A DNA stretch of 64,000 nucleotides, taken from positions 62,001 to 126,000 of the forward strand of contig NZ_JBMGJC010000009.1 of the NCBI RefSeq assembly GCF_048984525.1, read 5' to 3'. Numbering within the stretch: the first letter of the stretch is position 1; each line of letters begins with the position of its first letter. The notes beneath the pieces were generated by a model. It saw nothing but the letters and a program-made list of their open reading frames with translations. It did no database searches and had not been told where the DNA came from. This stretch comes from Syntrophopropionicum propionicicum_A (GTDB lineage: Bacteria > Bacillota > Desulfotomaculia > Desulfotomaculales > Pelotomaculaceae). Of the stretch, positions 42,000 through 51,640 are shown piece after piece. The position numbers and the translations under genes are program-made.

Positions 42000-43739
42000 T
42001 TACTCTGTGATATCTACGCGGCCGCCGCGGCCGGAGGCGGTCCACTCTACTTGCGCGCCCAGGGCCTCGCTGACAAAGCGCAGAGGCACCATGTTCCTGC
42101 CGTTAACCAGCTCAACCGCCACATCCATCGTGTAAATCCGGCTGTCCACATATACTTCCCTGCTGCCGGAGTGCAGCATTATCACCCTGTTCCCTTTATT
42201 AATCACAATCTTTTGCTCTTCCTGCACCCACTCCACATCAGCGCCAAGAGCTTCCGAAACAAAGCGCAGGGGCACGTATACCCTGCCCGCGGAGGTGTCG
42301 AGGTAGGGTTGCTGGTCCGGGAACGACACAGGGTCGCCGTTTACAAACACACTCACATAATAGTTAACGGGTGGCTTGTCCGGCATGCTGGCCGGTTCAA
42401 TCTGCTTGCCGCCCGTGAGGGAGTCAATAAAAGTCATCCCGTTTCTCCTGGTCAGGGACAGGTCCGTCACGGCAACCCTGTTCAGCACGGCTTTACCTAT
42501 GGAGCCGTCGGAATTTATTTCACCGTACGAGGTGATATCGTGGATCACGTAATGCAGCCCGTTGTGTTCTCCCAGGTAGAGCATCTCGTGGGTGGGGGTA
42601 TGCAATGAGGCCCCCGGCAGCAGTGAGGCAACCAGCCCATAGCGCTGCTCCGTGCCGAGCGACTCAAAGCTCGCCGTCCTGCCCGCCGACCGCTCCTGCT
42701 CGTCGCCGTTCCTCGGCAGCATCAGGCCGAAACTTTTATAGACGTCCATAACAAAGGCGGAACAGTCCCTGCCGTTGAACATGCCGCCCCAGCCGTACCG
42801 CTCACCCAGGATCTTAAAAGCCTGCCTGATGATATTCGCCCGGGTGTACCGCATATACCCGACTGACACATCACTGCCGGCCGGAATCGAGGCAGCCTCC
42901 ACCAGCAGTTCACCATTATCCCCGCGCACGGGCAGCTTAACGGAGTAAGCGCCGCTTGATTCTTTACCCTCACCGGCCAGCGGGACTCTGGCGCCCATGG
43001 TGAGCTCGACCAGTTCAGCCGCGAAATTATCCTGTCTAAAGTAAATCCCGACCTTGTTGCCTGTCACCACCAGGTAATTTTCCGGCCGTACATATTCAAG
43101 CCAGATGTCTTTATCTTCGGCCACGGCCAGGTCTGCGGCGGGCATCCATCCGTTATAATTGTATATCTGCACAAAGCACCAGCTGCCGTCCAGGCTGCGG
43201 TGCAGGACCAGCACCGGTTCAGCCGGGCTCACCGCCGTCTCCTGGAACAGGTCAAACTCTATGTCGTCAGGCGCTTCCAGCGACTCATCATAGGTTGGGA
43301 AAGTCCTGATATTGCTCCGTCTGACCGTGACCGCCCAGGCGACCTTGTTGCTCTCCCCTATTCCGGGCAGGTTCATCTGTCTCAGCAGGTTGTCGTAATA
43401 AGCCCTTTCAACCAGCCAGCCGTTGCAGTACCTTTCCTCATCGACCGGAAAGGGGCGGTTGGTGACCAAATTTGACAGCACACTCCCGCTTATTGACGAT
43501 GGATAGTCAGTTAAATCAAACACGAGGCCGGGCTGCGCCTGGATAATATCACGGTTGAAAGCTGATATCTCCCCCTGGCTCATGATCACGCTGTCCGGAT
43601 CTGAGAGCTTGCCGATCCAGAAATCCGCTGTCTCCATCTCCGGCGTGACGTTTGGCACGCTCCCGGCGGCGGCAGCTGTCACAGATGCCAGGAGCACTAC
43701 CAAAAACAGGACTGCCAGCCATGTTTTCTTCTTCGGCAT
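42000..43739 (-). CDS. Secreted SH3/NlpC-P60 cell-wall hydrolase with stalk domain
   Basis: The 579-residue product has a signal peptide (WLAVLFLVVLLASVTAAAAG) and two bacterial SH3-like modules (about residues 120-200). An NlpC/P60 peptidase domain follows with catalytic Cys in GGMFNGRDCSAFVMDVYKSFG and His in LHTPTHEMLYLGEHNGLHYVIH. The C-terminus (about 440-579) has two copper-amine-oxidase-like stalk repeats (GRVYVPLRFVSEALGADVEW and GRNMVPLRFVSEALGAQVEW). It should cut cell-wall peptides (gamma-D-Glu-diaminopimelate bond) while anchored at the surface. It appears to be transcribed alone. Confidence 0.9.
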   Translation of the reverse strand: MPKKKTWLAVLFLVVLLASVTAAAAGSVPNVTPEMETADFWIGKLSDPDSVIMSQGEISAFNRDIIQAQPGLVFDLTDYPSSISGSVLSNLVTNRPFPVDEERYCNGWLVERAYYDNLLRQMNLPGIGESNKVAWAVTVRRSNIRTFPTYDESLEAPDDIEFDLFQETAVSPAEPVLVLHRSLDGSWCFVQIYNYNGWMPAADLAVAEDKDIWLEYVRPENYLVVTGNKVGIYFRQDNFAAELVELTMGARVPLAGEGKESSGAYSVKLPVRGDNGELLVEAASIPAGSDVSVGYMRYTRANIIRQAFKILGERYGWGGMFNGRDCSAFVMDVYKSFGLMLPRNGDEQERSAGRTASFESLGTEQRYGLVASLLPGASLHTPTHEMLYLGEHNGLHYVIHDITSYGEINSDGSIGKAVLNRVAVTDLSLTRRNGMTFIDSLTGGKQIEPASMPDKPPVNYYVSVFVNGDPVSFPDQQPYLDTSAGRVYVPLRFVSEALGADVEWVQEEQKIVINKGNRVIMLHSGSREVYVDSRIYTMDVAVELVNGRNMVPLRFVSEALGAQVEWTASGRGGRVDITE

Positions 43740-43890
43740 TAAATAATACCCCCACTAAAATATTTCGTTTTACTCTTATATTTTATCATCTCACACGTAA
43801 TTATGGGTGATCGGATCTTAGTACCACTGAAAGCAGGACCTTTGTCGTATATAAATGGGATCTGTGTCCCATATACAACCCGGGAAACTA

Positions 43891-43899
43891 TGATACAAT
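43891..43899 (+). promoter_or_regulatory. Extended -10 of the riboswitch-adhesin transcript
   Basis: TGATACAAT (43891-43899) is an extended -10 just upstream of the riboswitch aptamer. No good -35 could be found at the usual distance. Confidence 0.4.
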
Positions 43900-43914
43900 T
43901 TAGTTTAAAAACCA

Positions 43915-44010
43915 AGTGAAAAGGGCAAATCACGGGAAACCGTGAGACGCAAAGCCAAGGGCCTGTACCACGGGAGAATGTACATTTCGTGGATGGCAGC
44001 CGGTTGCCAC
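43915..44010 (+). ncRNA. c-di-GMP-I (GEMM) riboswitch aptamer
   Basis: The sequence from GTGAAAAGGGCAAATCACGG to TGGCAGCCGGTTGCCAC fits the GEMM-I consensus. P2 is TCACGG with a GAAA tetraloop and CCGTGA, followed by the conserved GACGCAAAGCC. P3 is GGCCTGTACCACGGGAG with its variable stem-loop, then GGATGGCAGCCGG. P1 is GGCAA (43923-43927) pairing with TTGCC (44004-44008). It lies upstream of the giant surface protein, a typical target of c-di-GMP control. A terminator (44033-44060) is the likely expression platform. Confidence 0.85.
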
Positions 44011-44060
44011 AAGGAACATAGAAAATTGCCTATGAGCCTTGTTTGAGGTTCATTTTTTTT
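44010..44060 (+). terminator. Riboswitch expression platform: terminator with competing antiterminator
   Basis: Terminator: TGAGCCT (44033-44039), loop TGTTTG, AGGTTCA (44046-44052), then eight T. Competing pairing: CAAGG-AA-CATAG (44010-44021) with CTATG-AG-CCTTG (44030-44041), which would use the 5' arm of the terminator. Ligand binding by the aptamer would choose between them; the direction (on or off) is not readable here. Confidence 0.75.
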
Positions 44061-44097
44061 GAACCTTACCGCCTTTTCACATAAAAAGGGAGGGACC

Positions 44098-47000
44098 ATG
44101 GTCATGGGTAAAGTTCTTTACAGAAAGATCTCCTTTCTAGTGACGATGCTGCTAGTGTTACAGCTGGTGTTCCCAGTGTATAACACTTTCGCATCGTCCA
44201 CCGGCAATGATGTGCTGCCCCCGAGCAACCTTGCCTACCAAATGCAGTCCCCTGATGACGTAAAACTAACGTGGAGTCCGGTTACCGGTTCTGTCAGTTA
44301 TCATGTGTATGAAATAACTGACGGGCGATTAATATCGCTGGATTCAACAACATCGACCTCCTACACTATCAATGACCTTGAAGAAGGCTCCTACAGGTAT
44401 GTCGTGACGACGTTGAGCGCTTACGGTGAGTCGGGTCCGTGCGCACCAGTTACCGTAGACATTGTCTATCCGGGTATGGCGGCGCCGGCCTTAACGAAAA
44501 CGTTTAAAAACGGCAACGACATCGTCCTGAGCTGGGGAGCGTCCCTGTATGCCGAGAAGTATAATCTTTACCAGATCGGTTCAGACGGGCGAGAGACACT
44601 GCTCGATTCGCTGACGGTACAAACGCACACCGTTACCAACGCGCCTGAGGGAACTTACACCTACGCGGTTTCCGCCGAGAATTCCCTGTACGGGGAGTCC
44701 CCTCTTTCCACTCCTTTACAGGTAGAGGTTGTCCACCCCGTGATGACGGCCCCGGGTAACTTTACGTGTACCGTGACAAACGGCAATGACCTGACCCTGA
44801 AATGGAATGCCGTCAGCTACCCGACAGGCTACAATATCTACCGGATTATCGACGGGAAAACAGTCCTGCAAGACACTGTGACGGGTACTTCTAAAACTTA
44901 CACCAACATGCCTCCCGGCGACTATATCTACGAAGTCCGCTCCTACTCCGACCGCTTCGGCGAGTCAGCGGAGGGCAGCCGGGCGTCCCTCACCCTGGAC
45001 ACGGTGACTTTGGCAGCGCCGGCTAACTTTACCTACAAGATCCAAAATGCCAATGACGTCGTATTAACCTGGAGTTCCGCAACAAACGCTACCGGCTACA
45101 GAGTCTACCAGGTCATAGACGGGCAAAAGGTACTGAAAAGCTCCCCGACCGGCACCTCCGTCACCTATGCCAAACAGCCGGAAGGTAATTATATCTACGA
45201 GGTCCACTCCTACAGCGACCGCTTCGGCGAGTCAGCGGAGGGTAGCCAGCTCTCCTTCACTATTGGAGATTTGACTATGACCGCTCCGGCAAACTTCACC
45301 TACAGAATCCAGAACGTCAATGACGTAGTTTTAACCTGGGATGCCGTACCAAACGCGACCAAATATAAAGTCTACCAGGTTATAGACGGGCAGAAAAACC
45401 TGAAAAGCTCTCCGACCGGCACCTCCGTCACCTACACCAAACTGCCGGCTGGTGATTACATCTACGAGGTCCACTCCTACAACGATCGCTTCGGCGAATC
45501 GGCGGAGGGCAGCCAGGTGGCCTTCACCATAAGTTTCGAGACACTGGCCGCGCCGGCAAACTTAGCATATACGGTTCAAAACGGCAATGACGTAATTTTA
45601 ACCTGGACAACCGTGACAGGCGCGAACGGCTACAGGATCTACCTGGTCAAAGACGGGCTAAAAGAACTGAAAACCCCGATAAACACCGGAACCGTGACGT
45701 CAGTCAAATACACCAACCGGCCGGAAGGTGATTACACCTACGAGGTCCACTCCTACAGCGACCGCTTCGGCGAGTCGGCGGAAGGCAGCCTGATTTCCTT
45801 CTCAATTGATTTCCCCGAAATGCAGCCACCGTCTAATTTGATCCAGACGATCAACAGCGCTACAAGTTTTACTTTGACCTGGGACATATCCCTTAATGCG
45901 ACCGATTATAAAATCTACCAGATCGTTAACGGGCAAAAAAACCTGAAATACACGGTGACCGGTACCGCTAAAGCTTTCACCAACATGCCGCCGGGTGAAT
46001 ACACATACGAGATCTACTCATACTCCGACCGCTTCGGCGAGTCGCTGCAAGGAAGCCGGCTAACAGTGACCCTGACCGGGCAGACGATGGAAACCCCGGC
46101 CAACCTGACCTACAGTATTGCCAACGGCAATGACATCACCCTGAAGTGGAACAAAACCACCTACGCGACGGGCTATAATGTCTACCAGGTCGTTGACGGG
46201 CAAAAAAACCTGATAACCCCGGTGACCGGTACCGGTCCCATTATCAGTAAAACTTTTACCAACAAGCCGGCTGGGGATTACTATTACATTGTCCACTCTT
46301 ACTCAACGCTCCTTGGTGAATCGCCGGAAGGAGCGGAGATCACGTTCTCCCTGGTCCATCCCGTGATGGCGGCGCCGTCTAATGTCACTTACACAATCAA
46401 GAACGGCAATGATATTGTGCTGACCTGGACTGGGGTTGATTACACCAACAAATTCAACGTTTACGAGTTGGTTGACGGGCAAAAAGAACTGAAAACTCCA
46501 ACCCCGGTAGCGGCCCTGACCACGACAATCACCAGGGTGCCGTACGGCGAACACACTTATGTCGTCCATTCGGTAAGCGACCGTTTTGGTCAATCGCCGG
46601 AAGGACGCCAGGTTTCCCTGACTTTGCAGGAGCAGATCATGAAAGCTCCGGCCAACCTGATCCAGACCATTACAAACGGCAATAACATCACCCTGAAGTG
46701 GGACCGATCCACCAACGCGTCAGGATATAAAGTCTTCCAGATGGTTAACGGGGAAAAGATACTGAAAGATACTTTGACCGGCATCGACAACACCACCATC
46801 ACTTACCCCAACATGCCGGAAGGCGATTATGTCTACGAGGTCTACTCCTACAGCAGCCGCTTCGGTGAATCGCCGGAGGGCAGTACAGTATCATTTACCC
46901 TGGTCTTTCCAACGATGCAGCCGCCGGCCAACCTGATCAAGAGCATTACAGCCGGCAATGACATCAACCTGGGTTGGGACAAGGTTCTCTACGCGGCGGG

Positions 47001-49260
47001 CTATAATGTCTACCAGGTAGTTAACGGGGAAAAGATACTGGCAAAAACTTTGACCGGTTTCAACAGCAACGCAGTCACATTTAAAAACATGCCGGAAGGC
47101 GATTACATTTACGAGGTCCACTCGTACAGCAACCGCTTTGGTGAATCGCCGGCAGGCAGCACGGTAAGCTTCACCCTGGTCTGGCCGGTGGTGCAGCCGC
47201 CGGTCTTGACATGGAGCATTTACAACGTCAACAACATTACCCTGTACTGGCAGAAGGTAACCTGGGCAAATGAATACCGCGTCTACGAAGTAACGGGCAG
47301 CGGCAGGCAGTTGCTCTATAACGGAAAGGATCTGACTTACATACTCAATAACCTGTCGGAAGCGGTTCACAGTTTTGAAGTAACCGCGTACAGCACGGAA
47401 TTCGGCGAGTCGGCGCCATCCAGCAGGTTAACCGAGAACATAATTTATCCCACAATGCAGCCTCCGGAAGCCAGCGTGAAGCTGTTGAGTAAAACCAGCG
47501 CCCAGATCTACTGGGACTTCATCACTTACGCGAACGGTTATAACGTGTATGAAATCATAGACGGTAAAATCGTACCGGTTACGAAAAACGTGAACGACCT
47601 GTACTATATTATCGACAACCTCTCGTATAAGGACCATGAATTTTATGTAACCTCGTACAGCAACTCGTTCGGCGAATCGGCTCCGTCAAATACAGTTATC
47701 GCGAAACTGATCGTTGACACTGAAGCGCCGGAAACAACCGCTGAGGCGCCAACCGGCTGGGTTAATCAAAGCGCGTCAGTAACCCTGAGCGCGACCGACA
47801 ACGAAACCGGTGTTGCAAAAACTTACTACTCTGTAAACGGCAGCGCATTCGCCGAGGGCACCTCCTTTATAGTCGATACGGAAGGCGTAAGCAGCATCTC
47901 TTTCTACTCGGTTGACAATGTGGGCAATATCGAGCAGACACAAACTGTTGAAGTGAAAATCGACCGGACAGCCCCGGTCACCACATCCAACGTTCCGGCA
48001 GCCTGGTCCAAGGAGGATGCAGTAAGGCTGACCGCGGCAGACAGTTTAAGCGGTGTTGCAAACACCTACTACTCCGTGAACGGAGGCGCGTTCACCGGGG
48101 GCGCCTCCTTTACAGTCGATACGGAAGGCGTTAATAGCATCTCTTTCTACTCGGTTGACAACGCGGGCAATATCGAGCAGACACAAACTGTTGAAGTGAA
48201 AATCGACCGGACAGCCCCGGTCACCACATCCAACGTTCCGGCAGCCTGGTCCAAGGAGGATGCAGTAAGGCTGACCGCGGCAGACAGTTTAAGCGGTGTT
48301 GCAAACACCTACTACTCCGTGAACGGAGGCGCGTTCACCGGGGGCGCCTCCTTTACAGTCGATACGGAAGGCGTTAATAGCATCTCTTTCTACTCGGTTG
48401 ACAACGCGGGCAATATCGAGCAGACACAAACTGTTGAAGTGAAAATCGACCGGACAGCCCCGGTCACCACATCCAACGTTCCGGCAGCCTGGTCCAAGGA
48501 GGATGTGGTCGTAACCCTGGCCGCAGATGACACATTGAGCGGCGTGGCAAAAACCTTCTATGCGGTTAACGGATCAGGCTATGCGGAGGGGACCACCTTT
48601 ACAGTAAGTAAAGAAGGATTCAACCAGGTCTCCTACTACTCGGTTGATAACGCTGGAAACGTTGAAGCGGTTAATGCGGTTGAAGTGAAGATAGACAAGA
48701 CAGCGCCTGTGGTCACAATGGACCTGAACGACGAATACCCGCTTGGCGCCTCGCTGCAGCTGACTTACTCGGCAGATGACAGCATTTCGGGCATCGCTTC
48801 CGAAACAATGACGGTTTTCAAACCGGGTGAAGCCGCCGGGAGCCTGTATGCAAATGGCGCGACTATCGTACTGGACAAACCGGGCGTCTACAATGTCACC
48901 GTAACCGTGACTGATGCCGCAGGTCTGAGCGCCACGGTCCAGGAACAGTTCACTGTTTACATCCCGGGAACTATCGAAGTAACACCAAAGGTCATGAATG
49001 ACACCAAGGGCGTTTTCACCGTCCGTGTAAACCTGCCGGCGGGCTTCCGCACCCAGGGCTTTGACCTGAACACCGCCAGGCTCAACGGCGTGAGCGCGCT
49101 TACCAGCAACAAGGGCTACTACAACCAGGCGAAAATCGGCCAGTTTAACTTCGAACGTTCCGACTTCAAATGGACCCCATCTGAAGTGACAGTTGAGTTC
49201 CGCGGTTATGTCAACGGCACTCTGGTTATAGGCCAGACCACCGTAAAAGTGCAGAAATAA
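44098..49260 (+). CDS. Giant secreted adhesin with FN3-like and Ig-like tandem repeats
   Basis: The 1720-residue product has a signal peptide (LVTMLLVLQLVFPVYNTFAS). About thirteen FN3-like repeats of 85-95 residues follow (each starts near APANFTYKIQNANDVVLTW and ends near EGSQ). Next are four repeats of about 81 residues (TTSNVPAAWSKEDAVRLTAA...VDNAGNIEQTQTVEVKIDRTAP), then two C-terminal domains. No LPXTG or membrane anchor is seen, so attachment is unclear. Two of the 81-residue repeats are identical at the DNA level (period 243 bases, 47941-48426). ATG at 44098 has GGGAGGG before it; a second ATG at 44104 has better spacing. Controlled by the c-di-GMP riboswitch upstream, which implies a role in surface attachment. 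Confidence 0.88.
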   Translation: MVMGKVLYRKISFLVTMLLVLQLVFPVYNTFASSTGNDVLPPSNLAYQMQSPDDVKLTWSPVTGSVSYHVYEITDGRLISLDSTTSTSYTINDLEEGSYRYVVTTLSAYGESGPCAPVTVDIVYPGMAAPALTKTFKNGNDIVLSWGASLYAEKYNLYQIGSDGRETLLDSLTVQTHTVTNAPEGTYTYAVSAENSLYGESPLSTPLQVEVVHPVMTAPGNFTCTVTNGNDLTLKWNAVSYPTGYNIYRIIDGKTVLQDTVTGTSKTYTNMPPGDYIYEVRSYSDRFGESAEGSRASLTLDTVTLAAPANFTYKIQNANDVVLTWSSATNATGYRVYQVIDGQKVLKSSPTGTSVTYAKQPEGNYIYEVHSYSDRFGESAEGSQLSFTIGDLTMTAPANFTYRIQNVNDVVLTWDAVPNATKYKVYQVIDGQKNLKSSPTGTSVTYTKLPAGDYIYEVHSYNDRFGESAEGSQVAFTISFETLAAPANLAYTVQNGNDVILTWTTVTGANGYRIYLVKDGLKELKTPINTGTVTSVKYTNRPEGDYTYEVHSYSDRFGESAEGSLISFSIDFPEMQPPSNLIQTINSATSFTLTWDISLNATDYKIYQIVNGQKNLKYTVTGTAKAFTNMPPGEYTYEIYSYSDRFGESLQGSRLTVTLTGQTMETPANLTYSIANGNDITLKWNKTTYATGYNVYQVVDGQKNLITPVTGTGPIISKTFTNKPAGDYYYIVHSYSTLLGESPEGAEITFSLVHPVMAAPSNVTYTIKNGNDIVLTWTGVDYTNKFNVYELVDGQKELKTPTPVAALTTTITRVPYGEHTYVVHSVSDRFGQSPEGRQVSLTLQEQIMKAPANLIQTITNGNNITLKWDRSTNASGYKVFQMVNGEKILKDTLTGIDNTTITYPNMPEGDYVYEVYSYSSRFGESPEGSTVSFTLVFPTMQPPANLIKSITAGNDINLGWDKVLYAAGYNVYQVVNGEKILAKTLTGFNSNAVTFKNMPEGDYIYEVHSYSNRFGESPAGSTVSFTLVWPVVQPPVLTWSIYNVNNITLYWQKVTWANEYRVYEVTGSGRQLLYNGKDLTYILNNLSEAVHSFEVTAYSTEFGESAPSSRLTENIIYPTMQPPEASVKLLSKTSAQIYWDFITYANGYNVYEIIDGKIVPVTKNVNDLYYIIDNLSYKDHEFYVTSYSNSFGESAPSNTVIAKLIVDTEAPETTAEAPTGWVNQSASVTLSATDNETGVAKTYYSVNGSAFAEGTSFIVDTEGVSSISFYSVDNVGNIEQTQTVEVKIDRTAPVTTSNVPAAWSKEDAVRLTAADSLSGVANTYYSVNGGAFTGGASFTVDTEGVNSISFYSVDNAGNIEQTQTVEVKIDRTAPVTTSNVPAAWSKEDAVRLTAADSLSGVANTYYSVNGGAFTGGASFTVDTEGVNSISFYSVDNAGNIEQTQTVEVKIDRTAPVTTSNVPAAWSKEDVVVTLAADDTLSGVAKTFYAVNGSGYAEGTTFTVSKEGFNQVSYYSVDNAGNVEAVNAVEVKIDKTAPVVTMDLNDEYPLGASLQLTYSADDSISGIASETMTVFKPGEAAGSLYANGATIVLDKPGVYNVTVTVTDAAGLSATVQEQFTVYIPGTIEVTPKVMNDTKGVFTVRVNLPAGFRTQGFDLNTARLNGVSALTSNKGYYNQAKIGQFNFERSDFKWTPSEVTVEFRGYVNGTLVIGQTTVKVQK
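47941..48426 (+). repeat. Two identical 243-bp tandem repeats inside the adhesin gene
   Basis: The unit beginning CAAACTGTTGAAGTGAAAAT starts at 47941 and again at 48184, and a third, diverging copy starts at 48427 (identical for about its first 75 bases). The offset is exactly 243 bases, 81 codons, so the frame is kept. This indicates recent duplication or gene conversion. Confidence 0.85.
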
Positions 49261-49279
49261 CGCTTTATAATAACTCTTG

Positions 49280-49312
49280 GTGCGACAGGAACAATCCTGT
49301 CGCACTTTTTTT
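49280..49312 (+). terminator. Intrinsic terminator of the adhesin gene
   Basis: GTGCGACAGGA, loop ACAA, TCCTGTCGCAC, then seven T. The arms contain the GCGACAG sequence of the dispersed palindromic repeats. Confidence 0.9.
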
Positions 49313-49425
49313 ATCTGCAACAGGGGCTGTTTTCTGTATGCTTCTTGAAATGCGGCAGAGAAGAACCGCCCCCTTATTATAAAGCGGGTAGCTTCTGCTC
49401 TTTTAAAATTTAATCGAACCGACTC

Positions 49426-49454
49426 TTGACACATGAAAAAACCAATTTTATACT
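49426..49454 (+). promoter_or_regulatory. Sigma-A promoter of htpG
   Basis: TTGACA (49426-49431), a 17-base spacer and TATACT (49449-49454), about 50 bases before the htpG start. Confidence 0.75.
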
Positions 49455-49506
49455 TATAGTCAGCAAAGGTCAAATCGGATAATAATGTTATGGAGGTGTT
49501 TAACTT

Positions 49507-51369
49507 ATGCCGGATGCTTCCCCCAAGGAGCAATTTGAAAACAGGGAATTTCAAACTGAAGTCAAAAAGCTGCTGGATATTGTGATCAACTCCCTCTACA
49601 CCGACAGGGAAATCTTCCTGCGGGAACTCATCTCCAACAGCGCCGACGCCCTGGAAAAGCTGCGTTACGAGTCCGTGGTTAACAAGGAGGTCACCGGTCC
49701 GGACGTCCTGCCGCTGGAAATCTCCATTGAACTTGACGACAAGGAACATACAATTACCGTCGCCGATACCGGCATTGGCATGACCAGGGACGAGCTGGTG
49801 GAAAACCTGGGCACCATCGCCCACTCGGGCTCGAAAAAATTCATCCAGCAGCTAAACGATTCCGACAAAAAGGACTTCAACCTCATCGGACAGTTTGGCG
49901 TGGGGTTTTACTCCGCCTTCATGGTGGCCAAAAAGATACGGGTGCTCACACAGTCGTACCTCCCCGGCGAGCCGGGCTGCGAGTGGGTTTCAGAAGGCGC
50001 CGGCAGTTACGATGTGCGGACGGCGGAAGGTCTGCAGAGAGGCACAAAAATTGTCCTGGAACTAAAAGAGGACGCCTATGAATTCTCAGAGGCGGCAAGG
50101 GTCAAGGAAATCATCAGGCAGTACTCCAGCTTTGTCCCTTTTCCGATCAAGGTGGACAGGGATCAGGTTAACACCATCCAGGCCATCTGGACGCGCAATA
50201 AGAGCGAAGTGACCGAGGAAGAGTACAAAGAGTTTTACAAATTTATCGCCAACGCCTTTGACGAGCCGCTCTACCACCTGCATTTTACCGCAGACGCGCC
50301 CCTGGCGATCAACGCCCTCCTGTTTGTGCCGGAAAACAACTTTGAACGTTACGGCTTCGGCAGGATGGAACCGGGGACAAACCTATACAGCCGGAGAGTC
50401 TTAATCCAGCCCAATTCGGAAACTATACTTCCCGAATGGCTGCGCTTTGTCAGGGGCGTGGTGGACAGCGAGGACATCCCGCTCAACATCTCCCGCGAAA
50501 CCGCGCAGGACAGCGCGCTGATAGCAAAGCTGCAGAAGGTGATAACCGGCCGTTTTCTCAAGTTCCTGGACAAAGAGTCACAGGACGACCCTGAAAAGTA
50601 CGCTCAATTTTGGAACACTTTCGGGATGTTCATAAAAGAGGGAGCTATGGCGGATTTTGCCTACCGGAAAGAACTGGCCAAACTGCTGCGGTTCGAGTCA
50701 TCGGCGGCAGAACCCGGCAAGCTGGTCTCACTGGCTGATTACACGGGGCGGATGAAGGAAGAGCAAATGGACATTTATTTCATAAACGGGCCCAGCAGGG
50801 AAGCCATCGAAGCCGGTCCCTACGTCGAGGCTTTTCGGGCCGGCGGCTACGAGGTTATTTACACCTACGAGCCTATAGACGACTTCGTTTTAAGCAACCT
50901 CGGCGAATATGAAGGCAAAAAGCTTGTTTCCGCCGACAGCACCGGCCTGGAACTTCCCGGCCCCGGGGACAAACCCGGCGAAGAGCCCCTTGACAGCGAT
51001 AATACAACTTCCCTGACTGCCTGGCTCAAGGAAATCCTGGGGGATAAAGTTAGTGAGGTTAACAGTTCCAGCCGCCTGGTGGACAGCCCGGCCATCATTT
51101 TAAACTTAAACCCCATGATGACCAGCAGCATGCAGCGGGTAATGCAGGCGGCGAACAGGGACTTCGGCGCCCTGGGTCAAAAAGCCCTGGAGATCAACAC
51201 CCGGCACAAGCTGATCAAGCGGCTGAACGAACTGCGCGAAGAGGACCCGGAATTTGCCCGGGTTGTGGCCGAGCAGGTCTTTGACAACGCGCTCATTTCG
51301 GCAGGCCTGGTTGTCAATCCGCGCGCCATGGTCGAGCGCATCAACCAGATCCTGGAGAAGACATTGTAA
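49507..51369 (+). CDS. htpG: HtpG, Hsp90 family chaperone
   Basis: The 620-residue protein has the GHKL ATPase domain (LRELISNSADALEKLRYES, TVADTGIGMTRDELVENLGTIAHSGSKKF, IGQFGVGFYSAFMVA). Next come the middle domain with the catalytic Arg region (GVVDSEDIPLNISRETAQ) and the C-terminal dimerisation domain (TSSMQRVMQAANRDFG). The length is that of bacterial HtpG. It helps fold or remodel client proteins in the cytoplasm with ATP. GGAGGTG precedes the ATG at 49507. It is a single gene with its own promoter and terminator (51434). Confidence 0.97.
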   Translation: MPDASPKEQFENREFQTEVKKLLDIVINSLYTDREIFLRELISNSADALEKLRYESVVNKEVTGPDVLPLEISIELDDKEHTITVADTGIGMTRDELVENLGTIAHSGSKKFIQQLNDSDKKDFNLIGQFGVGFYSAFMVAKKIRVLTQSYLPGEPGCEWVSEGAGSYDVRTAEGLQRGTKIVLELKEDAYEFSEAARVKEIIRQYSSFVPFPIKVDRDQVNTIQAIWTRNKSEVTEEEYKEFYKFIANAFDEPLYHLHFTADAPLAINALLFVPENNFERYGFGRMEPGTNLYSRRVLIQPNSETILPEWLRFVRGVVDSEDIPLNISRETAQDSALIAKLQKVITGRFLKFLDKESQDDPEKYAQFWNTFGMFIKEGAMADFAYRKELAKLLRFESSAAEPGKLVSLADYTGRMKEEQMDIYFINGPSREAIEAGPYVEAFRAGGYEVIYTYEPIDDFVLSNLGEYEGKKLVSADSTGLELPGPGDKPGEEPLDSDNTTSLTAWLKEILGDKVSEVNSSSRLVDSPAIILNLNPMMTSSMQRVMQAANRDFGALGQKALEINTRHKLIKRLNELREEDPEFARVVAEQVFDNALISAGLVVNPRAMVERINQILEKTL

Positions 51370-51398
51370 CCGGGGACGCGGGTGCGACAACGTGGACG

Positions 51399-51430
51399 TG
51401 CGATCAGCGGGGACGGTTCTGGCTGTCACA
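51399..51430. repeat. Degenerate palindromic repeat (TGCGATCAG / CTGTCACA)
   Basis: TGCGATCAG and CTGTCACA enclose CGGGGACGGTTCTGG. The core is on the minus-strand sense. It lies between the htpG stop and its terminator. Confidence 0.6.
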
Positions 51431-51433
51431 TTT

Positions 51434-51472
51434 AAGCGGTACAAGGAAAATTTGCTTCCTGTACCGCTTTTG
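51434..51472 (+). terminator. Intrinsic terminator of htpG
   Basis: AAGCGGTACA (51434-51443) pairs with TGTACCGCTT (51460-51469), extended by GGAA/TTCC inside, followed by TT and a short T run. Confidence 0.75.
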
Positions 51473-51640
51473 CATGCAGTTAAAATACAAGACGGTTTTA
51501 ATTTTACCGTTTTTGCACACAATACTTTCGGTTCCATTTCTTTGGTTTTCATGTAAATAATGAAGTTCAGCCTGTTCCATATAGCTAAACCTTCACGAAT
51601 ACAAGGGTTACGCGGGGTTCTTTAGAAAGGAGAAACAACC

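Noticed and set aside
48574..49824. A 416-codon minus-strand open frame across the adhesin end and the htpG start
   Set aside because: It runs through two well-supported plus-strand genes, their terminator and promoter, and has no family resemblance. It is a chance antisense frame.
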